From the NCBI GenBank assembly GCA_021029095.1, contig JAJOHG010000015.1, forward strand, positions 372,001 through 436,000: DNA of 64,000 bases, given 5' to 3'. The stretch's first letter is position 1. Each line of letters starts with the position of its first letter. Shown in pieces: positions 45,763 to 58,000 of the stretch. Below the pieces are notes generated by a model, which had not been told where the DNA came from, did not search any database, and saw only the letters and a list, made by a program, of their open reading frames with translations. The translations under genes were made by a program, and so were the position numbers. This stretch comes from Phellopilus nigrolimitatus. Its lineage: Eukaryota; Basidiomycota; Agaricomycetes; Hymenochaetales; Hymenochaetaceae.

Positions 45763-48452
45763 ATGGACGTCGTGAGTGACAGCCTGCTCGTCGTCGCTAA
45801 CAACGTTCAACTCACTCCTTTCTCTCAGGATATGCCAGATGCTCAGCAGAACGATGAGCTGTACACCTACTTTGCACTTCGCCCCGAAGAGTTCGCGTGG
45901 GCTGGCGACATATTCGACCAAGTGCAGGCTCGCCGGAAAGCCATGTCCGGCGTCCTCTTCTTCGACATCCTTCTCCAGCTCGGGGGCATTGACAACGTAC
46001 CCTCCCTCTACCCACCTGCCAACTTACGTGCACTCAAGCGCCTTCTGAAAGCTGTCGAGGGCGCCTCTTACGACTCCATGAAACGCGACTGTCTTATGTA
46101 CTATTTGCTCAAGTGGCAGATGGACGGGCGGGAGGTCGGATATGCGGACGAAAAGTGCATATCTCCGCATTATGCAGCGCTTGCAGATGCATATTGGCTC
46201 CTCGACACGGGCTTCAACCTTGATGTGCGTGTTCTGTCATTCTTGCGAGTCGGGTAACCCTAACGAAGAAAACAGAATGCTCTCTCGAAACTTTCCGATG
46301 CGCGCATAGTCAAAGACTATACAACCAAAATCATAGAAACGCTCAACCTTTCTCCGGATTCGGGACCTTTAATACGCAGGTTCGTGCGGACATGCAAACC
46401 GGCACTGAGAGAACGGTGCGACTTGGTAGCGGTACTTGATTGCTACGGCAGAATACAGTGTAGTGGAGGCATGGCAGTACCAACGGACTTTTCCTGATAA
46501 CTTCCCTACTAGAAAGGATCTGATACACAAGCTCCTTACCTGGGCTTTAACCCGTAAGTGTGAATCTTTTTTCAGCTCTTCTGTTGTTTTGACCTCCCTC
46601 TCTAGCAAAACCAAAGCAACAGCCCCTCACGCAGCTTTTATCTGTGCCATTCTCAAGGTATGAGGAGTTCGTTGTGCAAGACTTCGCAAGGAATCCCCCT
46701 GAGGACTTCCCCACTGCATCGACGACTGTCGTGCGTGATATGGTTTGCGTGCGCCTCATCCAGAGCTGCAAGTACGTCGCAGCCGTGAAGTTTGATCGAC
46801 AATACCCTAGTTCTGCGGCGAGTGTGAAAGGCACATGGGGTACGGAACGTGAGCGCATTATCAAAGAGGTATTGTCCATCATGCCTACAGTGGAACGTGA
46901 CCACCTGGAGACCGAACTCGAAGCACTTGGTGAAAGCGCTTCGCCCAAATCTACAGGTTCCGGCATTGGGAGCGGGAGTTCTTGGTCGAATATCGACATG
47001 AATGGTTCGACTGATCTCGGAGCATCTTGGGAAGAGATCGGCCGGCGCACTTCTGGTATTCCCCGAAGGAGCATGGGTGGACACTCCATCTCTTCCAGAG
47101 CACCGAGAACGTCTCTTCCGAATGGCAATTCGAAAGCTCCTTTATTTACACCGGGCGCTTCAACGTCGACGACGCGCCCTTCGCAACAGCCGCTCTCTGC
47201 CCACCCCACTCTCGTGTCTCAAGCCGGTATGACGTCTACCGATTTCCCCTCCGTTACCTTTGCTTCGTCCGTGTTCGCTCCAGCTGGTTCGCAACCAATG
47301 CCGCCACGCTTGCCAGCTCAACGACTATCAGCTGTTGTGCCGCCGACCAAAGTTGGAGTCAATGGTGTAAATGGAAATATGAATGGAAGGGTTAATGGTG
47401 CTCCGAAGACCAACGCCTTCATGGCACGGAATGCGTTCTTCGAGCCTCCAGCACCCCGTAGCCCGAGCCCCGAAGTCTTCCAGGTCAACGGTGTAGCGCA
47501 CAAGTCTCCGAAGCGCCCTCAGACGCAGACTACAACACGATTGCCTACTCCGCCACAGGAAAAGCATGAGCTAGCTCCGCGGATTCCTCGAGTGCCAGAA
47601 GCACACGAACAAAGTCGCAATGAACATAACGGCAATGTCCAGATGGACGATGCAAAATCGGCGGACGGTGATAATGATTCCGAACGCGAAAATTTGGGCT
47701 TTTCTATCTTCGGGGCCGCTTCTGCACGGCTCACCCCACCCGAGAGCGCATCGTCATTGACGAACAGACGGAAGTCGCCGGGGCTCGCCGCTGCGACATC
47801 GATGGATTACGGGCAGGAGGAGCGGAATCCCTTGAGTTTATCAGTTCCCGGCGCGTATGTGTTTGATGATGACAGCAACCACGGTTTCCCATGTCCAAAG
47901 AGTGCAACAGCAGATCCACCCCCCGAGTCCATATCGCACTCGCGCAGAGCCGCGGGACCTTCAAGCGCCGGCCGCCATTCTTCGCGTAAACGTGCTGCAA
48001 GCCCGGACGACAGCATGGAGGGTACTGACGACCGACTTGACATCCCGGGCACACTCCTCCGGGACGAAGAGTACGAGCAAGCTCGCGCTAGGCACGCAAA
48101 TGGAGCTAGTCACGAGAATGAACGTGGGAGCGAAGAAGACGACGAGCTTGCGCCGCTTCCTTCGCAGCGCACGCGGCGTAAGGCCGCACCAGCCATTCCT
48201 ACGTCATCTGCAAGTGAGCGTGCGACGAAAGGTCGCTCTCGTACCACACGTAGAGACGGTGCTGAGCCTGACGAGGGACATGGCGCGGGCGCGACGGGTC
48301 GGCCCGTGCGCCGCTCGTCGCGGCTGTCGGCGACGTCCTTGTCCCCTACGGCAGAGAAAACGGAGAAGAAGAATCCGCGTCCGCGTAAAAGCACGCGAAC
48401 GTCGGGCTCGGGGGCGACTGCAACTGGAAAGGGCGCGGCGAAGAGGCGATAA
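45763..48452 (+). CDS. ELYS-like nuclear pore assembly protein
   Basis: Exons 45763-46224, 46276-46553 and 46606-48452 give about 861 aa if one base is skipped near 46435. Residues 1-300 match the alpha-helical ELYS-like domain: YFALRPEEFAWAGDIFD, CLMYYLLKWQMDG, LADAYWLLDTGFNLDNALS, SGPLIRRFVRTCKPAL, then SVVEAWQYQRTFPDNF and LLTWALTPKPKQQPLTQLL. ELYS proteins (fungal Ely5 and relatives) sit in the Nup107-160 outer-ring complex; in animals they seed pores on chromatin. The C-terminal 550 residues are disordered, Ser/Pro/Arg-rich, with basic AT-hook-like patches near the end (RPVRRSSRLS, KKNPRPRKSTR) that could bind DNA. The literal frame would stop soon after 46490; helix similarity on both sides of the slip argues for one intact gene. 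Confidence 0.8.
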
Positions 48453-48884
48453 GGGAGACTTACTAGTGTAGGTGCAATTGCGTAGAAATCCTTCCGCATT
48501 TTCTTCTCCTTTCTTAAATTAACTGCTCCATACAGCCTTCGAAATGCTTGGGTTTTCTATTATTTTTCCCACTCAACACGATCGGTTTTTACTTGCATGC
48601 ATTTCTCGTCGATTCCACATACCACGTATCGCGTATCTCCTGGGTTTGCTATGTTGTCAAGGTTGCTTTTGTCGTAGGACTGACTACGTTTCCGATTTAT
48701 GCATAATTACTGGAGAAATTCTGCTTTCAGGATAAACGTTACGTAACAAGTTGACAGATGTATCACGTGCTAGATCTGCTTATATAATATTAGTAAGAAT
48801 CGTTGAACTTCCAAACTTATACCTGCAGCCTGTTTCCATCTTCAGATCGTCAATTAGGTCGTATCATCTCTTGACATATATATA

Positions 48885-49485
48885 CAGTCGACTATCTAAT
48901 AATGAATAAGCTAATAATGAATATGAGCAATTAATGAATACGAAACGGTGGAACCGACTCCGTCCCCGCCAAATTATTCATAAAACCCGGTATCGAATAG
49001 TGAATACGGATTTTGGCCATATGCATTGATAGATTTGCTTTTTCAGGATATTTTGATAAGCAGAAGTCCAGCTTTGGCAAGAAACATGGCCCGATGTGAT
49101 CCCAACATGATAATATGATATTCAAAACAGCATGCAAGCCGCAACGGCAAGATCTCTTATTCAATATTTCATACTAATCTGCCTTCCCGAACCTTCATTA
49201 TGAGACAAAAATCAATGCAAATTCCAAATTGACTTGTTCTTCATGTCATAAAATTCAGACACAATAAATTTGGTATATTCCTACCTTATGCCGTATATTT
49301 CGATATGGTATTTTGTCGTGACTTTTATTTCTTCGCCAAATATAAATTACTTATGTAATTACGTGACAAGATTCTAGTATAATGTCGTGAGTAGTCACGG
49401 ATCTGTGACATCTACTATTGAATATGATCCGTTAATGAATACAAAAACTTGGAACGGACCGTATTCAATATTAGATAGTCGACTG
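48885..49485. mobile_element. MITE of Tc1/mariner type (TA target site)
   Basis: A 601-bp element bounded by inverted repeats that start CAGTCGACTATCTAATA and end with the reverse complement, each followed outside by TA, the target duplication of the Tc1/mariner superfamily. The palindromic similarity extends outwards through a TATATATA run. Subterminal AATGAATA-type words recur at both ends. The interior is A/T-rich and has no transposase, so it is a non-autonomous copy. Superfamily assignment rests on the TA site and the CAGT start. Confidence 0.75.
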
Positions 49486-50041
49486 TATATATATATTGGC
49501 GAAGCATAGCCTGATCGGATGACTGGAGGTTAATGACCGATGGGACCATGTCGAGCGCGGAAGCCCAATTACAGAACTTGCATCCCAATAAATGGAGTGG
49601 GAGGCTTGAAAATCAAAAAGAATGGAGTCCGGATATCATTATGATAGACAAAATGAGTAGAACAATGATCAAGGTTGAATATCTCCGCAGTCCATTCCTG
49701 AAGCAAGATGGAAAAAAGCCGTTTGATATCGAGGAGCAATCGAACTTTATAAAAATGCCATGTTTGTCTTTCTCGGCGACGGGGCTGTGTTACCCACACC
49801 AGATTATCCGAACGTGACTTTACTGAGCATCGGGCATGTGCGCTAACAACATCACTCGTTGCCACCGTAATCTTGGAGAATATTTTGGGGTCTGTATCTT
49901 GCCATCATTCCGTTTTATGGCTACTCAACCATACTCAGACAATAGATTGGATTGAAGCATCTATACTTGCCTCGCGCTGGGGTCAAGGCCCAATAACTCG
50001 TATAAGAATATCTGCTGTTATTCATATTGACAATATCACTA

Positions 50042-50639
50042 GGGGGGCTCAAAGTTGAGCTTGAGAATCTCAAGCTCAAGCTCAAGTCTCAAGTTCCTGC
50101 CTAATTGGGCTCCTGCCCAGTTGGGTCGATTCAGGGTGTGATGGAAGGCAAAAACGGCACGTCGGCTTCGGCGCTCAGACAACAGGTGCCCGGTGCTTGG
50201 TCAGTGCGCAGTCGACCACCGGAAACCTTTTCGGGTGCGCTAGGGTTATAGAGTTGTCTTGTCAATGTGTAACAATCTTCTCCTGTGTTCTGAAAAATAT
50301 ATATTGTCATGCACTTGCTAGGTATAATAGTCCTATGTAGACATCATGAGGTCAGAAAGAGGTAGTTGTTTCAAAATAGCAAAATGTAGTGAGAGAAGAG
50401 ACCATATTACAAATTCGAGGGTTTGTTGATTGTAGCCCTAGCGCACCCGAAAAGGTTGCCGGCGGTCGACTGCGCACTGACCAAGCACCGGGCACCTGTT
50501 GTCCGAGCGCCGAAGCCGACGTGCCGTTTTTGCCTTCCATCACACCCTGAATCGACCCAACTGGGCAGGAGCCCAATTAGGCAGGAACTTGAGACTTGAG
50601 CTTGAGTTTGAGATTCTCAAGCTCAACTTTGAGCCCCCC
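50042..50639. mobile_element. fold-back element with 207-bp inverted arms
   Basis: Arms 50042-50248 and 50433-50639 are near-perfect inverted copies (about six mismatches), beginning GGGGGGCTCAAAGTTGAGC and each followed outside by TA. About 184 bp of unrelated A/T-richer spacer lies between. Near each tip are tandem CTCAAG/CTTGAG hexamers. It has no coding capacity. The transcript would form a long hairpin. Likely a large MITE; a 3-bp ACT duplication is an alternative reading of the flanks. Confidence 0.85.
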
Positions 50640-51002
50640 TACTGATAGAAATTGTAGCCTGGAAAGACAACAACCTCGGTGCCCCAGTTCTACTCCGTTC
50701 TTTGGTGCCGAAATTATTATTTCTGCCGCTTTAGTACAAAATTAAGGCGCAGACCAGAGCTCAGAAGCTCTTCAAATCCCTTGGCAATAGCTCTTTGTCA
50801 GTTCGTATGGAGGAAGGGCTTTGTATAACGCTACCCTGACCCGCGGATCTGCGAACATCCAGCGTATCGTGACGCGCTGAGAGATCAGATCGATTTCTAT
50901 GGTCTGTCCGGTTTTAAGCACCGGATCCGAATGAAATGCAAAAGGTCGAGGTCAAAAATCCTCGGTTTCAAATTCGCGGAGCTTGGAGGAAGCTGGAGGT
51001 CA

Positions 51003-51964
51003 TGGCAGACGAAGAGGTGGATTTTGACCTTGGAGAAGAGGAATGGAGCATTGTCTCGACAGTATTCGAATCCGTGGAAGCGGCGTCTCTGGTTACAGTG
51101 CGGCAATTCTGGAGGACGTACTTTACATTCTTGAGGGCGACGATCGCAACATTTGTCTTGGGACGAATTCTCATCGCGCTCGATCTCTCTACGACGCAGG
51201 GGAAACATATTAGTGTAACTAGGGACAACATGCCGCAGGTATGTGACTAATTTTCTGGTATGTGGGCGGACGCCGCACAATCGCGACTAAACATCCTAGT
51301 TGGAGATGCTGCGCGCCATGGTGCAATGCGATCCGGAAAACCGTACGGGAACTACAATAACTCCACATACGAGTATTTTTGCTTCTTTGATCTCAGCGCA
51401 CGGAAGTGGCGTCGTGAGAGGATACGTGGGTGCTATCCCTCCCCACGTTCAGAGCTGGCGGTGTAGTCCAACCCGGTGCTGAAGCGTGCGAGCATGTGCG
51501 GCGAGTTCAACGCAGGCATGACCTCATTCTTCGGCGACACATTTGTCTTAAACTCGGCGACAAAGGTATAGCAAGTGGTGGTAACATAGGGTTTTCCATC
51601 TTTTCGCGCGTGAACCATGCTCATCTGCGACCTGGAGTCTGGGATAACTTATCTTTTCGGCGGTAGGCTTCTGATATATAAAATTTCGATAATATGCGTA
51701 GCGACTACGACCCTCGAACCGAGAAAAGACGCACTGCTTCAGCGACGTCTGGAAGCTGGATCTAGATATGGAGGGTGACTGCCTCGAAGAGGCCGACCTT
51801 CAGCGTGATGCTTGCGTCCTTTCAGACGGTGCTTTACTTGCGGAAACTGTATTCACGTGAAAAAAGTGCGCTGGAACCTGAGATACTTCTTCTGCTCGAC
51901 CGATTGCCAGCAAGAGGGATGGAAGGAGCATAAGGAAACACACTGCTGCAGGAATAAGAAATAG
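51003..51964 (+). pseudogene. decayed kelch-MYND protein gene
   Basis: Plus-strand fragments, in order but in different frames, resemble the kelch-repeat/MYND-finger proteins abundant in basidiomycetes: LYILEGDDRNICLGTN and LIALDLST near 51.12-51.2 kb, NILVGDAARHGAM and YEYFCFFDLSARKWRRER (51.27-51.43), FNAGMTSFFGDTFVLN (51.5), ICDLESGITYLFGG (51.63), SDVWKLDLDMEGD (51.75), and a MYND end YFFCSTDCQQEGWKEHKETH (51.88). Stops interrupt the frame at about 51464, 51568 and 51591, and another breaks the MYND zinc ligands. The N-terminal part is missing or unrecognisable. It is a dead or dying copy. Confidence 0.7.
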
Positions 51965-52323
51965 ATATTACGATCCTGAGACGAGAATACATCCTCTTTC
52001 GTGGTGGCTTCGGCGTTCGACTGGATGATCGACAGAACGGAAACGGAAGGCACCGCCACCACGCCGAGATCGACAGGCACTTACTTGATCGACGTCTAAG
52101 GAGCGATGTCTCGGGAGGTGCTTGTATAAGACCAGTGTGTCTCAGGCCCTCACAGAATTATTAAAGCTCGATTCGCTACTCAAATTCTTTCGGGTTGATT
52201 CTCGTTCCTAACTCCCCTAGACTTGCCTAGGAAAGCGTCAGGATAGATTTGACCTTCTTACCAAAACATCGTGAGTAGCTGGACTGGAATTTCACGTAGG
52301 TCGGAACACTCACCTTATACTAG

Positions 52324-53520
52324 ATGGAGAGTCTTATTCCTTCCAGACGTTCTCACTTGAATATCACTCCTTCGCCTCCGTCTGTTTCTCCGGACTTTAG
52401 GCCGAGAGACTTCCCGACGTGGATGTCGAATACTGAAGATCCATTCGGGAGGGATGATTTTGTTCCAGGCGTCCCGTTTGCACCAAGCACCCAGAGAAGT
52501 CCTTCGGTCTGCCAGGGACTTCAAATGACTGGCTCTGTCAGACGCTCCGCCACCGAGCGGAGGGGCAGGCTGTCCGACTCACGACGTCTCGCAGTAGTCA
52601 CTCCCACCAGCAACGGTTTGAGGGCGAGCTCTTCGTCCACGTCTGAATTCGCCAGGTCTGCAAGCAGTGGTTCCTCCGCGTTCGTCTCCTCGGAGGAGAC
52701 GTTGAACGTGCTCAATAGCTTCCCAGAGCCGCCAAGTCACATACCGACGAAGCGCCGCCGGTCGCGGCCACTGTCACTGGACGGTGGAGTACCGTTCCCT
52801 TCTCGCGCGCTGTTGCCACTGAATCGGCAAGACTCCACCGCTGGCATGCGCACGAGCAATGTTCTACAAACGCCATTCAGCCCGTTCGAAGATGCAGTTG
52901 AGAATATGCTAATCGACACCACGAGCGCTGAGTGCATGGGCGTTAAGGCGGCCATGTGTGAGGGGTTGTCTGCTGGAAAATGTGACGAAGGGCGCGCTGA
53001 GGTTGAGCCAGTGCCTGCAAGTCCAACTATCGAGCCACTCGCGCCCATGAAACTCAAGGGATTTTGTGGACCCGGAAGACCACCGCAACGTCCTCCGCGC
53101 AATCGTCCCTTTTCCCTATTCTCATCATTGTACACGCCGCCGTCTCATTCCAGTATCGTCGACACGCATCACCGGCCAGTTGTCGATGAGCCTTCTGAAC
53201 GCTCGACCACGTGCGCGGAACGTTCACAGTCATCGCAAGCGGATGATTCACGGCATTCTTCGCCACCGGAGACTGCATCTAAGGCACATGTCACGGATAC
53301 GCGTGCGCCGCCGGTCTTGCAGGAAGGGGCCCCACTGGTTGTCTCACCTGTCCAAGAGGTGCCTTCATGTCCCCAAGCGGATGTCACCTTAACCATCACA
53401 GAAGGCGAGGAGACGAGCAGGCCTGGTCGAAGCAACAGTATCAGGAAAGTGATGGGCAAGTTTCGGAAGCTAACAAGCGCGAAGAAGAAAATTGGGATTT
53501 TGCACAGGTCGTCGGACTAG
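52324..53520 (+). CDS. disordered Ser/Pro-rich protein, function unknown
   Basis: Single ATG-to-stop frame of 398 aa with no recognised domain. It is rich in Ser, Pro and Arg, with many SP/TP phosphorylation-type sites, a basic patch PTKRRRSRPLSL that could be a nuclear signal, a Pro-rich CGPGRPPQRPPRNRP, and a basic C-terminal helix IRKVMGKFRKLTSAKKK. Uninterrupted length and codon-like composition support a gene. About 800 bp of likely promoter and leader separate it from the MITE island to the left. Confidence 0.6.
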   Translation: MESLIPSRRSHLNITPSPPSVSPDFRPRDFPTWMSNTEDPFGRDDFVPGVPFAPSTQRSPSVCQGLQMTGSVRRSATERRGRLSDSRRLAVVTPTSNGLRASSSSTSEFARSASSGSSAFVSSEETLNVLNSFPEPPSHIPTKRRRSRPLSLDGGVPFPSRALLPLNRQDSTAGMRTSNVLQTPFSPFEDAVENMLIDTTSAECMGVKAAMCEGLSAGKCDEGRAEVEPVPASPTIEPLAPMKLKGFCGPGRPPQRPPRNRPFSLFSSLYTPPSHSSIVDTHHRPVVDEPSERSTTCAERSQSSQADDSRHSSPPETASKAHVTDTRAPPVLQEGAPLVVSPVQEVPSCPQADVTLTITEGEETSRPGRSNSIRKVMGKFRKLTSAKKKIGILHRSSD

Positions 53521-55020
53521 TCTTGTCCACCCAGGCCCGAGCTTTCTCTTTCATTCATTGTGCTGTTTTTTCTATTAGTTAAGGTTCTGTTAGAAAGTAT
53601 TAGATTGTTGCGTTTGTAAAATCGTGGGGCACCTTGATATTCACAATTTCGTCGTCATTCTGTGCCATTCAAAAGGATATTAATTAATAACCCGACGATA
53701 GCTTGCGGATAACTCACCAAAAGGCACAAAGCTTTATCCGCGGGCGTCATTCTGTACGACACCCCTTTTTGAAATTTCTCGATACCGTCTTTCTCCACTA
53801 AGAACGAACTCCGAGCGGAGTCATATTCGCCCATTCTTCATCCAAAGGCCTACCGGAACAGAAGCAGAAGTCTTTGTGAAAAGAACTTGGGTACGTTTCG
53901 CTGCTGAGAACGCGCAGTGCTCTTATCGTCCTAAATATATGAATAATCGACAAGGTCATGTGCAGCCCTTTGGTAAAGCTTCTAATCAATCCGGAATTCG
54001 TTAGAAGACTCGGTGAGACGCAGCAAAAGTCCATATCGACCCGGAAGTTCTATGGACACAGGAAGAGCGGCTCCGAATAGAGCTTCCAGCTTCGCGCTAA
54101 GTTTGCATCCGTCGTCTTCGGGAAGAAGTCTACATACCATCCTGATTGTGAACTAGGGCCCTTTTCCGAGGCCAAACAGTTAGAAAAGGTACTTCCTGCA
54201 GTTTTGAATTTGCAGAGGTTGGTTTGTGGAGAAGGCTTTGAACGGTGACCACGGACTTAGCCGTCGGAAGACGGGGTTCAAACCGCGCTTTCAACTTGAA
54301 CTCAACGCTCGCGGTTCGCGACTGCTCCTCATCACGAGCCACCGTGAATTATTCGACGGAAACTTAGAGGCTTCTCTTCTGTCTTCTAGCACTTTAGAGA
54401 CTGGTTCGTCTTGGCTATGGCTGGATCTGCCATTTCCGAGTACCGAAAGTTCATTGTTCCGTCACTGAATGTGCCTACTGGGATCCTTCCTAACCTCGGC
54501 ACGAATCCACCGGGAAGTGCTTTCCAAACTTTCTAACGAGCAAGGCACGTTCCAAGGCTCAAGTTCCGGGCAATTTATCGATATCACATCCGATAGAGGC
54601 CGGACGCGACACGCAAAATTGAGATGTACGCCGCGCATCGTCCAGCGCAGGAATATGGTGTTCAGCGTTCAAGGGTCTTCAAGACGGCAGCAACCTGCCA
54701 AAGGGGCCGTGCGTGGCCTTGCACGTCGTGATCTCGCAAGATCGGCGTGTTTTTGCTTCGCTCGAGGCTAAAATGCTGTGCGTTCGACCGTCCGAGAGAA
54801 CATCCGACGCGTGAGAATCTCAGCCTCGTTGCATTGGCATTCCTTGTGATGAATTCGCAACGCCTTAGCCTCATTTTCAAGGTTCAAGCGTCTTTATTAA
54901 CCAGCCCTCGGTCATCCAAAATGCTCCCTCCAGCTGCATTTAGTGCCAGTCAAGTGCCAGAGCTCCCCACCAGCGCAAGTCGCGACATCCTCATCAAGGA
55001 GCTCGAGTTGTCAATCCGCC
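53521..55020. other. intergenic region before the KSP1-like kinase
   Basis: No gene recognised apart from the upstream frame listed next. Contains the 3' flank of the disordered-protein gene and the promoter/leader of the kinase. Confidence 0.45.
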
Positions 55021-55052
55021 ATGCCCTCCCCTACGACCTACACGAACGCTAA
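54921..55052 (+). promoter_or_regulatory. overlapping upstream ORF of the kinase mRNA
   Basis: A 43-codon ATG frame (starting MLPPAAFSASQ) begins 100 nt before the kinase start codon and ends 32 nt inside the kinase frame. If it is in the mRNA leader, ribosomes translating it would miss the kinase ATG, so it could lower kinase output. The leader boundaries are not known. Confidence 0.35.
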
Positions 55053-58000
55053 CGGCGGTACAGGCGCTGCGCCGACAACGACGCCCTCGGCTCCCACCCC
55101 TCCTCCTCTGGGCACACTCATTGACGATGGTACGAATGCCGGCGCTCTCCAACTTGCTGCTGTCCTTGGCTATGGCGGATACGGCGTTGTCTACCGCGCC
55201 GTTGCACCTTCTGGTGGCCTCTATGCTGTTAAGTGCCTGCTCCGCACATCTAACCCAAGCAACCCTAAGCAGGCGCAGCGGCAACGCCGCCTCCATATGC
55301 GAGAGATCGCACTTCATCGCCTGGCTGGCGCAGGCGCACACCCAGGTATCGTCCGCCTCCACCGTATTATTGAGCCGGCCCTGCCCGCAGAAGACGGGAC
55401 TCTATCGCTTCCCTCACCATACACATTTCTTGTGATGGACTACGCACCTTGTGGCGATCTATTTACTCTTATCCTGCACCGTCAGGTTTATCTGGGCCGA
55501 ACTGGACTCGTCGCCCAAGTTTTTGCGCAGCTAGCTGCGGCGGTTTCCCATTGCCACTCTCTAGGCATTTTCCACAGAGATCTCAAGCCCGAGAACGTTC
55601 TCTGCTGGGATGGCGGTGCCACGGTGCGCCTTGCCGACTTCGGCCTTGCTACGACCGAGCGTCGGAGCAGGGAGTGGCGGACTGGGAGTGTTTACCACAT
55701 GAGCCCCGGTAAGCTCTGCGTTTTTACGTGTTCACGGCATTTTATTTATCGATTATATGTACAGAATGTCAGAACGGAAACCCTTCTTCTCTTCCTTATT
55801 CACCTCTCGCAAACGACATCTGGTCGCTCGCAATCCTGCTACTCAATCTCCTCACGGCCCGAAATCCGTGGGCACGTGCATCCCCCTCCGACCCTACGTT
55901 CTCCGCCTACCTCTCGTCCCCACGTAACTTCTTACCCCAGGTTCTGCCCATCTCTAGCGGTCTGAATGACGTACTCGTGCGCGCGCTGGACGTGCGGTGG
56001 GAGCGCCGCGAGGCTTTTGGCGTCGATGGACTTTCGGAGGGCGTAGCACGTCTTGTCCCGGATCCCGAGGAAGCCGAGCTGCGCCCAAACCTTGTGCATG
56101 GGAAACAGCGCATGGGTATGTACGCACCAGATGTCGTCTTCGAAGGCGGAATGGCGCGGTGTCCTTGGGAAGTCGGCATGCACATTCCTTCGGGCTCAAG
56201 TGGTAGCGAGGAGGCGGCGTCGCACCAGATCCGCATCCCGCAAGAGCTTGTCAATCCTCCGAGCCCGAAGGCAGAGCCGGAGCCTCAGGCGATAAGAAAG
56301 CGCTCATCGAGTGCGTCCTTTGTTCCGTCGACGACGGCGCAGTCCCCGTCGCCTTCCTTCATGGTCGAGACGTCGAACGTCCCGCCACCGACGCCAGCGA
56401 AGGAGGATGTAAGAGTCAACGTTCAGCCCGTGAAGTACAGCGAGCGCACGTCAGATCACCCGACACACTCAGCGCAACTGACCTCGCGCTGGAGTGTCAA
56501 TTCCTCAGCCAGCCCAGAGGAATCCACCATCTCTGAAATTCGCTTCGCTAACCCTTCGGATGCGGAGTTAGTGTCCTCCTCTGCCTCGAGCTCCAGCACG
56601 TCCTCTTCCGAATTCTCGAGCGAAGGATCAGCGTATTCAGCGGCTAGGACGCAGGGCATATCAGAGCCGCGCGTGTCGGACGCCGACCTTACTCTGACTG
56701 ACGACGCGGAGGGCTACGCCTATGCGTACGCAGCGAGCCCGGATACTCCCATTGATCCTGCACTGGACAACCCGAAACCTCCTTTCGCCGATGACCTCTA
56801 CACTCAGCCAAGTTATTCTCCCTCGCGACGGAGCCGCTACCGGGGTCGCAGCCGGGCTCGCCAGCCTTATCCACAGCTCGCCTCGTTCGCGGCACGCGAC
56901 ACTGCAGCGCGTCGAGCGAAGTTCCAGCCCCGCAAACACAAGCCGGAGCTTCGCCTCAATGTTGATCTTCCGGCGTTTCTTCCCCTGCATCTTCACTCGT
57001 CAGGGGCCAACGGCTCCACAACGGCACGTACGCACTCTCGCTCGCGCTCCCCGGCGCATTCCATCCTCGAACTCCGCAGGCGAGCCCAGGAAGAGTCGGT
57101 TTCGAGCTGCCCTTTCGCGTATAGTGTGTCGCAGTCTGCGAGCTTTGTTCCCGGGCCGGACATGGACGTTGACAGAGAGCGCAACGAGACTGACGAATTG
57201 AGCAGTCAGCCGGACTTCGACGTTCATATGATTAGTCCGAGTTGTGGCCGGGAGGACGAAGACGAAGACGAAGAGGAGGATATTACGCGCAGGTACTCCC
57301 GTCCTGGCGTTGACTCCGAGTCATTTCACACCAGCTTCGATGGGTTCTCCCTTTCGCCTTCTCCCGTGAGCCCCACCTCTCCCGCAGGCGCTACGGAGGA
57401 CGGACGGGGAAACATTTTCCGGATGTCTGCGTCCGGGCGCACTCTCACGTCGCCCACTTCTCCGAGCTCGGCGGGTGTGGACTCAAACGGGCGGGCCATG
57501 ATGAAGATCGCGCGGAGCACCGTTGAGACCATCTCGCCGACCGATATCGGCTCGCCCCGGTCGGGTAACGATAGTGAAAGCTACTTGGGTCAGCGGCGAT
57601 CGGGCGTGTCAGGATACGAGTACGAATACGGCTTCATTCGCTCGTCGAGCCCCTCTGCGTCGTCGTCGCTTTATCGAGCAAACGCCGATATGCCGAAAAC
57701 GACTGGCAATCGTGGTTTCGCAGACATGCTCGAGGAGCTTATGGACACGGACGAATTTGGGGCGGGGTTTGGAGATAGGTTTTAGTGGACGGCGGCCGAG
57801 TGAGGGTGATCGGAGTGAGGGATCGTGGGTTGACGAGCTGAGGCGGGTGGTCGATGAGGAGTTGGAGAACGCAATGATGGACACGGACGACGTCGACGAG
57901 CTCCCCGGCCTTCCGGGTTCCTTTCCTACTTCACCTGTTACGTCCGTGAAGAAAGTGACCCGTCAGTCGGCTGATGCACCCAGCGAGGAGCCCACTTCTG

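Larger units (their letters stand above)
48453..51002. other. repeat island between ELYS and the kelch remnant
   Basis: A/T-rich DNA holding two terminal-inverted-repeat elements (listed separately), separated by about 550 bp in which I see only short frames. 50.64-51.0 kb shows nothing recognisable. Confidence 0.5.
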
